The position numbers and the translations under genes are program-made. The notes under the pieces were generated by a model. The model worked only from the letters and a program-made list of their open reading frames with translations, was not told where the DNA came from and ran no database searches. From NCBI GenBank assembly GCA_025766275.1, contig JAFKAC010000010.1, forward strand, positions 1,054,001 to 1,118,000: 64,000 nt of DNA. Reading direction: 5' to 3'. This DNA comes from Lactarius indigo. Its lineage: Eukaryota; Basidiomycota; Agaricomycetes; Russulales; Russulaceae. This document shows positions 45,796-55,955 of the stretch, one piece after another; the first letter of the stretch is position 1; every line of letters begins with the position of its first letter.

Positions 45796-46750
45796 CCTGT
45801 ACTTGCGATATTGCATAGTCGTAGCCTACTCACAGGATGCTACCTCTCTAACGTATCAATTTAGGAGACGATGACAACGGACGTAGACGAAAACCGAATC
45901 AGATCAAATGTCTATATCCATTTATGTACGAATACGCAGTACGACAATTAGATGAAGTTAACAGTCTTCGTCATATCTATTCTTGGACCCTGACTTCTAC
46001 GCAAGTTGCATGGTCTACTAGCACGCAATTTCCGTCTGTCGCAGTACGCGGGGATTACTGCCCGACAACCGGAAACGGAATACGAACTAGTCCATGAGAG
46101 GGCGTGTGCTGGTAAGGGGGTAGGACGCACAGGACGCGGATAGATGGACACTTCAGTCGAAGCGGCAGTGGCTAACAATTGCCAACGAGGGTATTTCCTG
46201 TGTGAGTGAAGCAGCGCTGGCCGCGAACGCACCTTATTGTTGTGCCACCCGAATGTACATACACCTGAAGGAGAGTAGCCTTTTTGTACACTTGCGGATT
46301 TGAGTACCACTATGTCGCTGTACGGACCAGGGTCCGTGTGAGTCTGGAGTGGAGAGCGATACCGCGAGGGTGTGTGTGGGTATGTGTAAGGAATGGCCAG
46401 CTACGTTATTTCGAGGGCGAGTGCTCTAACTCTAAGACGAGTGTCGATGCAAGCACAAGCCAAAAAGGGCCAGTCACCGGAAACGCTAACAGGCCCGGGA
46501 GAACTGAGAGAAAGGGGTAGCGAAAATCGATGATGTTGGCGAGAGCGCCTTACAGTAAAATAAGGGGAAAAGGCAACCCGAGTGGAAAGACGAGGCGAAG
46601 AAGACATAGTAATGCATGTGATGCGTCAGGTGATGTATTGGGTCCAACTCAGATCGTTCCGATATACGCACTGCTCAGGTGTCAATCAATACAAGCTGAA
46701 GCAACCCGCGCCGTAGGCACGGTGCTGAAGCTTGCCAGTGTACAATACAT
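45796..46750. other. Intergenic DNA downstream of the F-box gene
   Basis: The first 580 bases are duplicated from, or with, 41328-41980. The plus frame 46530-47072 runs across the MITE end and has no motif. Confidence 0.55.
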
Positions 46751-47536
46751 GGGCCTGTCCGGCGCACGCGTTGCCCCACGGCGCACCTGCCAAAAAAAAA
46801 AAGTCGACCCTACTGTGCGCCGGGGGGCAAACCTGCTGTTCGGTGCATGTTGCTCCGAGGGGTTGGCGTTGAGGCTCCTCGGAGCAGCCCTATCAAATCG
46901 GAGCAACGAAAATACCCGTTTATTTCTTTTGATTCTCTGCTCCAACGTTGCCCGAATCATGACTGTGACCATGTACACCATTAGTAATACGTGTATCTGG
47001 ACCATATTTTTTTTTTTGATCATTCTACATCATTATCGGCCTATGGGAACAGCACGGGAATACAGTATATGACAACGGAATGATGCAGTCTCCCTCTCTC
47101 CCACCTATAACACGAGAGTTCACTAATAAAAGATTATTACAAGGGTGTATCGAGGCGTAATATGTCACCTTACAGACTACTGTAACATCTCACGCCTCAG
47201 ATTTGCCCACAAATTGAATCACCGCTGTTGGGGTGGGAGCAGATGCAGGAGGCATACTAGGAGGCTGCATGTACACCCCGAGCTTGATCAAGCTTGATCA
47301 TTGACTGCAACTGCCAGCGGACTCGGACGTGAAGTGCAAGGGTATTGATAGTCACGCAGGTGACACTTGTCATAACACGTGGTGAAAACAAAATAATTTA
47401 TTTCTTCTGGAGCTGAGAGGTGTTCGGAGATTTGGAGCAGACATTTCTGTCGCTCCATAGGGCCTCATTACCCCAGGTGGGGTAATCCATTATCACTTTG
47501 CGACCTGCAGCTGGATTCTTTTTGCCGGACAGGCCC
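46751..47536. mobile_element. Possible MITE with 13-base inverted ends
   Basis: GGGCCTGTCCGGC at 46751-46763 is repeated exactly in inverted orientation at 47524-47536, enclosing 786 bases with no coding capacity. Inside are several hairpin-forming palindromes, for example ATTACCCC/GGGGTAAT at about 47468-47487 and a GCTCCGAGG/CCTCGGAGC pair near 46851-46885, and GC-rich ends. No clear target duplication is visible, so it is old or the boundaries are slightly off. It could be a hAT-derived non-autonomous element; the superfamily is a guess. Confidence 0.5.
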
Positions 47537-47597
47537 TAAATGTTGGACGACTTTTTTGCTGACACATACATACGCTGACACATTTTTTTCCTGATTA

Positions 47598-47625
47598 CAG
47601 CGGGTTTCATAACGATAGATACCTT
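47598..47625 (+). repeat. Left terminal inverted repeat, Tc1/mariner-type element
   Basis: Begins CAGCGGGTTTCATAAC and is preceded by TA. Identical over 28 bases to the complement of 59656-59683. Confidence 0.9.
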
Positions 47626-48291
47626 CCATTTTAGATACACAAGCGGACTCCCAAAACCCCAGAGCGGGGTTCATAATTAAGTCCAGGGAAAATTCTCCGG
47701 CAATTGGGTTATCTTGCCGTATTGGAGTTATGAAATAGTTGTCAGCTTTTGCCGGCGTCGCCACCCCTCCATCACAACCAAGATGACTTCTCTATTGCGG
47801 CTTCCCTCTTCACCTCTTCCTCACTCTTCCTCCATGGTTCGCCGGCACATTTCCAAAGAACTCAAAGAGCAAGCCCTAGCAATGTCCCTTCAGGGACTGC
47901 GTGACTCTGAAGTCTTCGAGTACACTGGGATTAGTGTCCCGACGCTCAAAAGGTGGCGCAGCCAGCACCGCAAGACAGGGAACTCGTATCCCCCTCCACC
48001 ACTCAACAATGGTCGCCCGCGCGCACTCACCTCTGTTCAGATTAAGGTATGTACGGAATATCTCAGGCCTAGACATTGTCTCACCCTCATAGTTCCTCCG
48101 CGACACTGTTGAGCGTCAGCCTGATATCGCGCTTATGGAGTTGCAGACAGAGCTTCGGGAAACCTGCGATGTTGAGGTTTCACTTCCGACTATTATGCGT
48201 TCCCTTAAAAGGGAGGGGTACACGATGAAAACGGTATGTGTCCATTCACCGGCTCCATCATTCTCATACTAACATTGAATGATAGGTCACA

Positions 48292-48749
48292 TGTAACGCC
48301 GTCACGACGTTAGCTCGACTTGAGCTCGGTAAGGCGACGTTGTAACTTAGCTAATCATGTCCTACGACGTATGGCTCGAAGGCAAGTCCTAGATGTTCGC
48401 AGACACTAGGGTTCTGACGGCACTCCCTTAAGGTGGAGGCAAAGGCGATGAGGGTAGAGAGTAGAGAGAGAAGAAGTGACGATTGAAGAAGACCAAGATG
48501 GTGTTTCTTGGTCTTCCGCAGCTATCTTAAATACAAGAGGAGCAGGCTTTCAAGCGCTGCTATGAGTCACCGTAATGTAGCGTCCAACGTATCGCGTAAG
48601 TACCGCAATCCTAATACTACTACTACCTGTACTAGGATCGAGTCATCCGTAAACTCCTAACTCCTTCGTAAACCCCGAGTCCGTGACTAATTTACCTTAC
48701 TGCCGTAGTCACAACCGGTATAGTAAGGGTCCAAGACGAAAACGTAACA
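48292..48749 (-). repeat. 3' LTR of the Ty3/gypsy element
   Basis: 458 bases, identical by eye to the other LTR except one base, T here where the other has C within ACGTC. That is a change expected from CpG deamination. Confidence 0.95.
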
Positions 48750-48762
48750 TCACCCTCCTTTT
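48750..48762 (-). other. Polypurine tract
   Basis: On minus reads AAAAGGAGGGTGA and directly abuts the 3' LTR, the position required for the plus-strand primer of reverse transcription. Confidence 0.75.
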
Positions 48763-48779
48763 AGCGTGAGACCCCAGAC

Positions 48780-51700
48780 TCACTGGAAGTCCCGCGCAAT
48801 CCAATCGCGCTGCTCGTCCTCAATGCGTCGGAATACATCCGCCCGCTCCAATCGGTACACGCTGTCCATCTTGTCCTCCCGGGCGACCAGCACCATGCCA
48901 CGGAGTTGGCGGATACGTGCCTGTAGGCGCGTTTCCTCATGGGCTGCGGCGCGATACCGCGTCACCTCCGCAACCAGGGACTCATCCCCTATGCGGTTAA
49001 GTGCACGGTCCGTGAGCTTGTCGGCGGCGAGGATGACGAGATCCTCGTGAGCGATGAAGGCGCGATTCGCGGCCGAGAGGTGAGGGGTCGCGTAAAGGGG
49101 TTTGCCGTAGAGATAGGGGGATCCTGGGATAACTCCCAGGATAAAGGGATTCGCACCTCCGACAATCTGCACATGGCTGGCCTGCAGCTCTACTCCGTCC
49201 GGCCCGGTGATGGGGAAGTGAATGTGATGGGGCTGTCGATTCGCCCGGAACCCTTCAGGCGCAAGGACCTGCGCGGGGTCGTCTTCACGCGTGATGGGGG
49301 TGTGTAATGCGACGCCGGGCAGTCGCACACGTCCTCGAGACATGGGGGTTCCATCGGTGTGCAGGAGCCACGGGGTGATTCCGGGATTAGCAGAGTCGCG
49401 GTTCGTTCGAAGGAGGGGGTGGCTGACCGGGTAGTAATCTCCGTCGTCATGGTCAGCTTGGTCCGGCAGCGCTGCCTGCGCTGCCGCAACTCGCTCAATC
49501 TCTCCTGCGCCAACCTCAACTGTTCTCTGGCCCACTCCTGAGCCGTCCTCCGCCAGGCCTCCTCCGCTTCCATCTCCTCCCGGTCCTTCGTTAGATCGAT
49601 CGGTCGGGAAAACTCCCCTAATACCGATAAGAGTGTCGTCTGGGGGGATGATCGCGATGGGTTCGCGGGCCCCGCTGTCGTCTCGGAAGATGTGAGCGAC
49701 GGCATGCTGCTCGTCGCTGGGCTGGCGCGTGGGGTCTGGGAACCTCTGTAGGATGCCAGCCCATTCTTGAGCGGTGACATGCCCCGTTCGCATGTTTGCA
49801 GGTGTGTACGGAGTGAGCTGGACCGTTGGAACCACGGTTTCTTCGTCGTCTTGGATGATGGCGGCGGCGTCTTGCGCGACTTGGTCGAGGAGGATCGCCG
49901 TGGTGACATGTCTGAGAGGAGAAGTGGGCATAGACGTAGAGGTGGATCGTAGGTGGGAGTGATGCTCTTCCTGACCCTCCATGGCCTCGCTTTTAAGTCT
50001 TCGTACGGTTGTTCGGGCCGCTTGATACGCCTCTATTGCTTCCGGGGCAAAGACGTCATCTTTATCGACCCACTGGTTTTCCGAGTCGGGATATCCCTTC
50101 CATTTGATGAGGTACTGGAGTTTCTTGCGGCGGCCGAAATGCCGCGAGTCCAGAACGGCCTCGACCTCGTATTCCTCTTCTCCATTCACAAGATCCGGTG
50201 GCGGTCGAGGGAAGTTCTCGCCATGTATGGTCGTGGTTTTGTATGGCGTGAGAAGATCTATGTGAAACACCGGATGTATGCTCCACTGTGTGGGAAGTTC
50301 GAGGCGATAATTATACGGGGACATCACCTGGACTATCTTAAAGGGGCCGTGGCGTCGCGCCGCGAGTTTTGCCGTTGGCTGATTGGTTCGAAGGTGTTTT
50401 CCTTCTAGCCACACTTGATCCCCTATTTGATATTTCGGGGTATCCCGGTGTTTCACCCAGCCATCCTGGGCCCTTTTGATAAGGGTCTGAGCTAACTGCC
50501 GTGCCTCCTTCAGCTGTGTAAGTCTGGTGACAACGTGTGGGATAGGGGATGGCTTATCCGTCCAATCCGCTGTCGGGTCGTAACCCATAAGCAGCATAAA
50601 GGGGGATTGCTTTGTGTGCTCGTGGGGCCAGTTATTGTGAGCGAATTCCGCTATGGGAAGGTACGCCGCCCAGTTATCTTGACGCTCGTTGGCCCAGAAC
50701 CGCAGATACTGTTCCAGCCATTGATTGGTCCGCTCCGATTGTCCGTCCGTTCGTGGGTGGTACGCCGTTGAGATGTTTTGTTTGATGCCCAGGATTCGAC
50801 AGACTTCCTTGGTGAATTTTGATGTAAATCGTGGGTCGCGATCACTAATGATTTTGCGCGGTAGTCCGAACCGTTTGAACACATGGAGGACGTACAGGGT
50901 AGCCGTTTCTTCTGCCGTAATTTCTTCGTTGCATGGGATGAATATTGACGCTTTGCTGCAGTCGTGATCTGTCACGGTAAGGATGCTATCATAGGATTGG
51001 GATACGGGTAATTTAGTAATAAAGTCCAACGCGATGGTGTGGAAGGGGGGGGCGTCTGCTATCGCCGTGATGGGATGCAGTGGCGCGTGCGTTGGTCTCG
51101 TGTTGACTTTGTTTCGTTGGCAGTCGGCGCATCCTGTGACATATTCATACACATCTTGACGAAGTCTCGGCCACCAGTAATGTCGCTCCACTATTCGTTG
51201 GGTTCTGCTGATACCTGGATGCCCATGGACGGGAAGATCGTGATGGTCGTGTATTATTGCCCGGTACGCAGACATGGGTCCAGTGACCACTAGTCGTCTG
51301 TCCTTGTACCATTCTCCATCTATCTTCTTCAGCTGATGGGCGTCGGCCCATGCTTGAATGCTTTTTGGGTCTTGCCGTCGTCTCGGCGTTTGCAGCGACG
51401 GGTGTATTTCCAAGGCGCGGGCGGTATTAGTGGCTCGCACGAATATTTCGGGGGGTAAGACTACCACACCTTCGTTATCTCCTTCTCCCTGGTCGTAATC
51501 CGGTCGTCTAGATAAGGCATCCGCTCTCCCATTGTTCTTCCCCTTGATATGATGGATCTCGAAGTCGTATTCCATCAGTTCTAACACTTCTCGGGCAACC
51601 CGTCGGCTAATCTTCTGCGGCGTCTTCCAATACTGCAGATTGAGGTGATCCGAGAATATCTTGATTTTGTGCGGGGACCCTGCAAGCAGGGGTCTCCAGT

Positions 51701-53585
51701 GTCTGAGAGCTTTGACGATAGCCAGGAGTTCTAGGTCGTAAATATCGTAGTTGCGTTCGGCTTCATTCAGCGTGGCTGAATAGTATCCTATTGGGTGCTT
51801 GCGACCGTCACTTTTCTTTTGCAAAAGTACAGCACCTACTGCGAATCCCGACGCGTCAACTTCCAATTCGAACTGATCTTGTAAGTTGGGATGTGCCAAT
51901 ACCGGTCCTTCGGTGACGAGGCGTTTGAGGGTTTTGAACGCGCGATCTTCGTCTTCCGTCCACTTCCATTCTGCGTCTTTCCGCGTGAGTCGGTTTAAGG
52001 GGCGTGCATGGGTGGCAAAACCGCGGATGAAGAGTCGGTAAAAGTTACAAAAGCCCAAAAATGATCGTACGTCCCTAACCTTAGTTGGGGTTGGCCAGTC
52101 CTTGATACCGCGAACTTTTACCGGGTCCATTCGTGTCACCCCCCTCTCAAGGATTACCCCCAGGTAATCCATCCGCGGTTGGTGAAACAGGCACTTCTCG
52201 AGTTTGAAGTAGAGGTCGTGATCCTGGGCGACACGGAGAACGTCAGTCACCGCATCAACGTGATCAGCCATTGTAGAGCCTTCCCGCGTTGCAATCCCAA
52301 TATCGTCCATATAGACCCGGATGACCGTTCCCCGCAAGTTGTGTTTGGCAATGGTGTCGCGGTAAATGTGGTTCATCATAGTCTGAAAGGTGGCCGGTGA
52401 GTTCGTAAGACCGAAGAACATGACGGTTGGTTCGAAGAGGCCAAATTTGGTTTTGAAAGCCGCCTTTTCTTGATCTCCGTCTCGTATGCGGACGTTATTG
52501 TATCCCCAACGAATGTCAAGTTTTGTGTAGATATGGGCGTTGCTGAGGTCATAAATGAGATCCTGGATGAGGGGGAGTGGGTATTGGTTGCGTATAGTAT
52601 GTGAGTTGATGACCCGGTAGTCCTGTACCGGGCGTAGTTTTCCGTCCTTCTTTTTGACAAAGAAGAAGGAGGACGCGTACGGGGAGATAGAGGGTCGCAG
52701 GTAGCCCTGTTGGAGCTTCTCGTCTAGGAACTCCTTGAGCTTTCCTTCTTCTTCTTGCGTTAGTGGGTATATTTTGCAGTCAATCGCAGAAGGAGTGCCC
52801 GGCTTAAAATCTATGGCGTGGTCCCACGGCCTGGCAGGAGGGAAGCGTTGGGACGCTTCCTCACTAAAGAGCCGTTCGAAGGCTTTGTATACTGCCGGCA
52901 GTTCTACGGGGTTCTCTTCTACCTTCGCACGGATTGCCAGTTCCGTAGATGTAGTGGCTCGCAGATACGTATTTTCTTCATCCATGTCCAGAACGATAGC
53001 CTCTTTTTCGTCATCAGTGAGCGCGGCTGCAATGATAGTACGACGGTTTGGACTGTCCTGTGTGCTGATCACGATCGGCATGACCTCTTCGTGTATTACG
53101 GCGTTCCGCCAGTTAATAGTGGGTTCGTAGGTGGCCAACCAGGGATATCCTAGAACGATGTCCTCGCCGCCGAGGTCGGTTATGAGGAAGCGCATGGTCC
53201 TATGGTATCCCTTAGCGTATACATCGAGATCGGTAAAGTGAGTGATAGACCCAGCTTTGTTTTCCGTATTGTCTATGTTCCATATTTTGCGTGGTTGTGG
53301 CAGGGGCTGGAGTCCGATGCCTAATTTCTTAATGAAATTCGGGTGTATGAAATTGTCGGTTGCTCCCGAGTCAACCAATGCTTTGATGTCGGCCATTCGG
53401 TAATTCGTGCGAATCGAGACTGGAATTCGGAGAGAACGAAAGCGCGTCATGATTACAGAATTACAATTTAAAGCCCTCACCCAGGCCGATGGGTTTAGGC
53501 GCTCCGAAAACCCTCTTTCCCCCATAGGTCCTGCAATATCAAGTCCTTTACTTCGTCTGGGGCGTTGGCCACTCCCGTAAGCCAC
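48780..53585 (-). CDS. Ty3/gypsy Pol polyprotein (PR-RT-RNaseH-IN-chromodomain)
   Basis: Frame of 1601 codons without an ATG at its start, overlapping the end of Gag by 91 bases in the -1 frame, so expression by -1 frameshifting or an equivalent is expected. Domains in order: aspartic protease (VDSGATDNF, about residue 71); reverse transcriptase with YMDD at about 425-428; RNase H with DASG at about 577; integrase zinc finger (HHDLPVHGHPG ... GCADCQ, 781-823); DDE integrase core with Asp854, Asp915 and Glu951 (DD35E); and a chromodomain (YEVEAVLDSRHF ... LIKWKGYPDSENQWV, about 1139-1190) that would target heterochromatin. About 410 residues follow the chromodomain, rich in Asp, Gly and Arg, with no recognised fold. 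The stop lies just upstream of the polypurine tract. No lesion is seen. Confidence 0.95.
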   Translation of the reverse strand: MAYGSGQRPRRSKGLDIAGPMGERGFSERLNPSAWVRALNCNSVIMTRFRSLRIPVSIRTNYRMADIKALVDSGATDNFIHPNFIKKLGIGLQPLPQPRKIWNIDNTENKAGSITHFTDLDVYAKGYHRTMRFLITDLGGEDIVLGYPWLATYEPTINWRNAVIHEEVMPIVISTQDSPNRRTIIAAALTDDEKEAIVLDMDEENTYLRATTSTELAIRAKVEENPVELPAVYKAFERLFSEEASQRFPPARPWDHAIDFKPGTPSAIDCKIYPLTQEEEGKLKEFLDEKLQQGYLRPSISPYASSFFFVKKKDGKLRPVQDYRVINSHTIRNQYPLPLIQDLIYDLSNAHIYTKLDIRWGYNNVRIRDGDQEKAAFKTKFGLFEPTVMFFGLTNSPATFQTMMNHIYRDTIAKHNLRGTVIRVYMDDIGIATREGSTMADHVDAVTDVLRVAQDHDLYFKLEKCLFHQPRMDYLGVILERGVTRMDPVKVRGIKDWPTPTKVRDVRSFLGFCNFYRLFIRGFATHARPLNRLTRKDAEWKWTEDEDRAFKTLKRLVTEGPVLAHPNLQDQFELEVDASGFAVGAVLLQKKSDGRKHPIGYYSATLNEAERNYDIYDLELLAIVKALRHWRPLLAGSPHKIKIFSDHLNLQYWKTPQKISRRVAREVLELMEYDFEIHHIKGKNNGRADALSRRPDYDQGEGDNEGVVVLPPEIFVRATNTARALEIHPSLQTPRRRQDPKSIQAWADAHQLKKIDGEWYKDRRLVVTGPMSAYRAIIHDHHDLPVHGHPGISRTQRIVERHYWWPRLRQDVYEYVTGCADCQRNKVNTRPTHAPLHPITAIADAPPFHTIALDFITKLPVSQSYDSILTVTDHDCSKASIFIPCNEEITAEETATLYVLHVFKRFGLPRKIISDRDPRFTSKFTKEVCRILGIKQNISTAYHPRTDGQSERTNQWLEQYLRFWANERQDNWAAYLPIAEFAHNNWPHEHTKQSPFMLLMGYDPTADWTDKPSPIPHVVTRLTQLKEARQLAQTLIKRAQDGWVKHRDTPKYQIGDQVWLEGKHLRTNQPTAKLAARRHGPFKIVQVMSPYNYRLELPTQWSIHPVFHIDLLTPYKTTTIHGENFPRPPPDLVNGEEEYEVEAVLDSRHFGRRKKLQYLIKWKGYPDSENQWVDKDDVFAPEAIEAYQAARTTVRRLKSEAMEGQEEHHSHLRSTSTSMPTSPLRHVTTAILLDQVAQDAAAIIQDDEETVVPTVQLTPYTPANMRTGHVTAQEWAGILQRFPDPTRQPSDEQHAVAHIFRDDSGAREPIAIIPPDDTLIGIRGVFPTDRSNEGPGGDGSGGGLAEDGSGVGQRTVEVGAGEIERVAAAQAALPDQADHDDGDYYPVSHPLLRTNRDSANPGITPWLLHTDGTPMSRGRVRLPGVALHTPITREDDPAQVLAPEGFRANRQPHHIHFPITGPDGVELQASHVQIVGGANPFILGVIPGSPYLYGKPLYATPHLSAANRAFIAHEDLVILAADKLTDRALNRIGDESLVAEVTRYRAAAHEETRLQARIRQLRGMVLVAREDKMDSVYRLERADVFRRIEDEQRDWIARDFQ

Positions 53586-55477
53586 TCCTTGGCCCGTTCT
53601 TCCGCCGTTTTACTGGTTGAAGCGGCTTGTATTTGGGCGGGTGGCGTTTCTTGCGCGTAATAGTCGGTTTCTGTCATCCGGACGGTAGACGGTCCGGATT
53701 CTTGCGGTCGCCATTGCCGCTGCTGTCGTGGATGGGGGCAGTTTCGTGAGAGATGTCCTGGCGTGTTGCAGTTATAACACAGGACTGTCCTTAAGTCTCG
53801 TCGCATCCCCCCTCTTCCGCGCCCCCTAACCCCGGGACCCCCTCTTGGCGGGAACGGGGGTAGGTTAGTGTATGGCGGTTTACCGTAGTCAATTTCTTCT
53901 GACCCAGCTAGTCTTGCTCTGGTTCTGTCAGCGGACGTGTCCATTGCCCAGGGGTTAGCAAGGTTTTGTGGGACACTCCAGTTGGCGTTTCCTGTCTTCT
54001 TCGGCTTACTGTCCTTGTATTCATCCACCCTAGCCCTTATGTGGATGTAATTGCGCTGTCGGCGGAGCGTCGCCCGCTTCCATTCGTCGAAAGTTTCTGG
54101 CTCGTCCAGGTCGTAGGTCTTTTCGTATAACTTCTTGGGGAGGCCCTTCGTGAACAGGTCGATGGTCTGGGGGTCGTTAAGGCGGTAGCCTGCTTTCCTG
54201 ACCGCTTCTTCGAATTCATTGACATATTTGTCGATGTCCCCATCGATCATTTTGAGGCCCTTCCTCAGCAGGGCTTGAGCCTGTTCTCGCTCAAGGGTGT
54301 TAACGAACCTTTGGTTGAACCCCTCCGCTACTGCGTTCCATAGATCTCGCGTATGTTGATCTATGCCTCGTTGTATTTGTCGATTGAGCCACTTGAGGTA
54401 TGAGAGTACCCATTCGCTGACGGATACCCCTTTGATGTAGGATAGGAAGAGTAGGCTTCGTCGGTAGTCGTTGCGCATGACGGGGGTGTCGAGGTTCATC
54501 CCCCAGTATACGTGCCATTGCGTGAGGAATGAGTCTACTTTAGTGCGGTCTCCGTCGAAAATGGTGGGAGGTTCACCGGTCAGTTTCTCATGTCCATGTC
54601 CTCCTCCTCCTCCTGGGGGCCCCCCTCCTCCTCCTGGGGGTCCTCCTTCTGGCGGGTTATTCGGGAGGTCAGGTGGGTTTCCTCCTCTTCCTGGGCGTCG
54701 AGGGAAGTCGTCTCCGGGCGGTCCTCCCCATCCTGGTGGAGGATCTAGCGATACTCCTTGTCTTCCTCCTCCCCCTGACGGGGGGTCTCCTCGGTCAGGT
54801 CCAATGGCTCGAAAGATTGCTGCGTCGTCTGCAGTCATGCGGTGCCCGGTTTCAGGGTTGATGGGCATGAGATTTTGTTGTGATTCTTGTCTAATTGCTT
54901 CGGCTGCTTCGCGCGCCGCTCGTTCTCTGATAGTCATGATTTCTTCGGCCGTCATGGTGGTGGTTGCCATTTCGGCTGCTGGTGATCGTACGTGAATGAC
55001 TTCCGGCTGGTCTGAAATGTGTAGAGACTCAGCTCGTTGGATGGTATATTGTTCAATTGGTCCGACACTCGCGGGTCGATTTTCTTCGCTTTGCTCTTCC
55101 TCCTCAGTTTCTTCGCTGATCGCTTCTCCGGTGGAATGTTCTCGTAGCTGGCCGTCGATGGGTCCCCAATCGGCTCGTGAATTGAGTTCTCGTGCGTCGA
55201 TGTCGCACTGGTATTGTCTTCCTGCTGGTCTAACAGCGTCCCAGCGGTGGTCTATGGGGTTCCACGTAACTTCTACCCAACACAGATGGTCGAAATTGAA
55301 CTCAACGGGTCTGAACCTCGTGGGTCCGTTGAATTCTACGAAATATCCGGTTTCGTCTCCTCGGTCTCTCCACCTGGCTGCTCCTAGGAATCGGGTTGGT
55401 ACGTTTCGGTCTCCTCGTCGATCTAAGTGATAGGGACGGAAGCTCGTCCACTGATCTCTTGTATTGACAGTCGCCAC
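53495..55477 (-). CDS. Ty3/gypsy Gag protein
   Basis: Frame of 660 codons. The first part is acidic (IGPIEQYTIQRAESLHIS region). A glycine/proline-rich linker encoded at about 54810-54590 follows, then a capsid-like helical region (LSYIKGVSVSEWVLSYLKWL; LRKGLKMIDGDIDKYVNEFE) and one zinc knuckle CYNCNTPGHLSRNCPHP (CX2CX4HX4C) near 53780 for RNA packaging. The frame is open back to the LTR edge and begins with GTG rather than ATG. The first in-frame ATG lies near 54970, so translation may start at a non-AUG codon, after splicing, or at the internal ATG. It ends at 53495 inside the Pol overlap. Confidence 0.9.
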   Translation of the reverse strand: MATVNTRDQWTSFRPYHLDRRGDRNVPTRFLGAARWRDRGDETGYFVEFNGPTRFRPVEFNFDHLCWVEVTWNPIDHRWDAVRPAGRQYQCDIDARELNSRADWGPIDGQLREHSTGEAISEETEEEEQSEENRPASVGPIEQYTIQRAESLHISDQPEVIHVRSPAAEMATTTMTAEEIMTIRERAAREAAEAIRQESQQNLMPINPETGHRMTADDAAIFRAIGPDRGDPPSGGGGRQGVSLDPPPGWGGPPGDDFPRRPGRGGNPPDLPNNPPEGGPPGGGGGPPGGGGGHGHEKLTGEPPTIFDGDRTKVDSFLTQWHVYWGMNLDTPVMRNDYRRSLLFLSYIKGVSVSEWVLSYLKWLNRQIQRGIDQHTRDLWNAVAEGFNQRFVNTLEREQAQALLRKGLKMIDGDIDKYVNEFEEAVRKAGYRLNDPQTIDLFTKGLPKKLYEKTYDLDEPETFDEWKRATLRRQRNYIHIRARVDEYKDSKPKKTGNANWSVPQNLANPWAMDTSADRTRARLAGSEEIDYGKPPYTNLPPFPPRGGPGVRGRGRGGMRRDLRTVLCYNCNTPGHLSRNCPHPRQQRQWRPQESGPSTVRMTETDYYAQETPPAQIQAASTSKTAEERAKEWLTGVANAPDEVKDLILQDLWGKEGFRSA

Positions 55478-55497
55478 AATGGATATCTTGGTCTTAA

Positions 55498-55955
55498 TGT
55501 AACGCCGTCACGACGTTAGCTCGACTTGAGCTCGGTAAGGCGACGTTGTAACTTAGCTAATCACGTCCTACGACGTATGGCTCGAAGGCAAGTCCTAGAT
55601 GTTCGCAGACACTAGGGTTCTGACGGCACTCCCTTAAGGTGGAGGCAAAGGCGATGAGGGTAGAGAGTAGAGAGAGAAGAAGTGACGATTGAAGAAGACC
55701 AAGATGGTGTTTCTTGGTCTTCCGCAGCTATCTTAAATACAAGAGGAGCAGGCTTTCAAGCGCTGCTATGAGTCACCGTAATGTAGCGTCCAACGTATCG
55801 CGTAAGTACCGCAATCCTAATACTACTACTACCTGTACTAGGATCGAGTCATCCGTAAACTCCTAACTCCTTCGTAAACCCCGAGTCCGTGACTAATTTA
55901 CCTTACTGCCGTAGTCACAACCGGTATAGTAAGGGTCCAAGACGAAAACGTAACA
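55498..55955 (-). repeat. 5' LTR of the Ty3/gypsy element
   Basis: 458 bases. Read on minus it holds a TATA-like TATTTAAG near 55741, the likely promoter for the genomic transcript. Confidence 0.95.

Larger units (their letters stand above)
42300..46380. repeat. HAD/F-box tandem duplication, unit B
   Basis: Counterpart of unit A (38150-41980). Both genes are intact here. Boundaries are approximate. Confidence 0.8.
48292..55955 (-). mobile_element. Ty3/gypsy (chromodomain) LTR retrotransposon
   Basis: Complete 7664-base element on minus: 5' LTR 55498-55955, Gag, Pol, polypurine tract, 3' LTR 48292-48749. The LTRs start TGT and end ACA and are flanked by a CACA direct repeat (48288-48291 and 55956-55959). 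Both are 458 bases and I see one difference between them (T at 48357, C at 55563), so the insertion is recent. Both long frames are open. It sits inside exon 3 of the Tc1/mariner-type transposase. Confidence 0.95.

Noticed and set aside
46530..47072. 180-residue plus-strand frame
   Set aside because: It crosses the inverted end of the MITE candidate and contains homopolymer-derived residues.
48939..54995. Many plus-strand open frames opposite Gag and Pol
   Set aside because: They are antisense shadows of the long minus-strand frames, without motifs or splice support.
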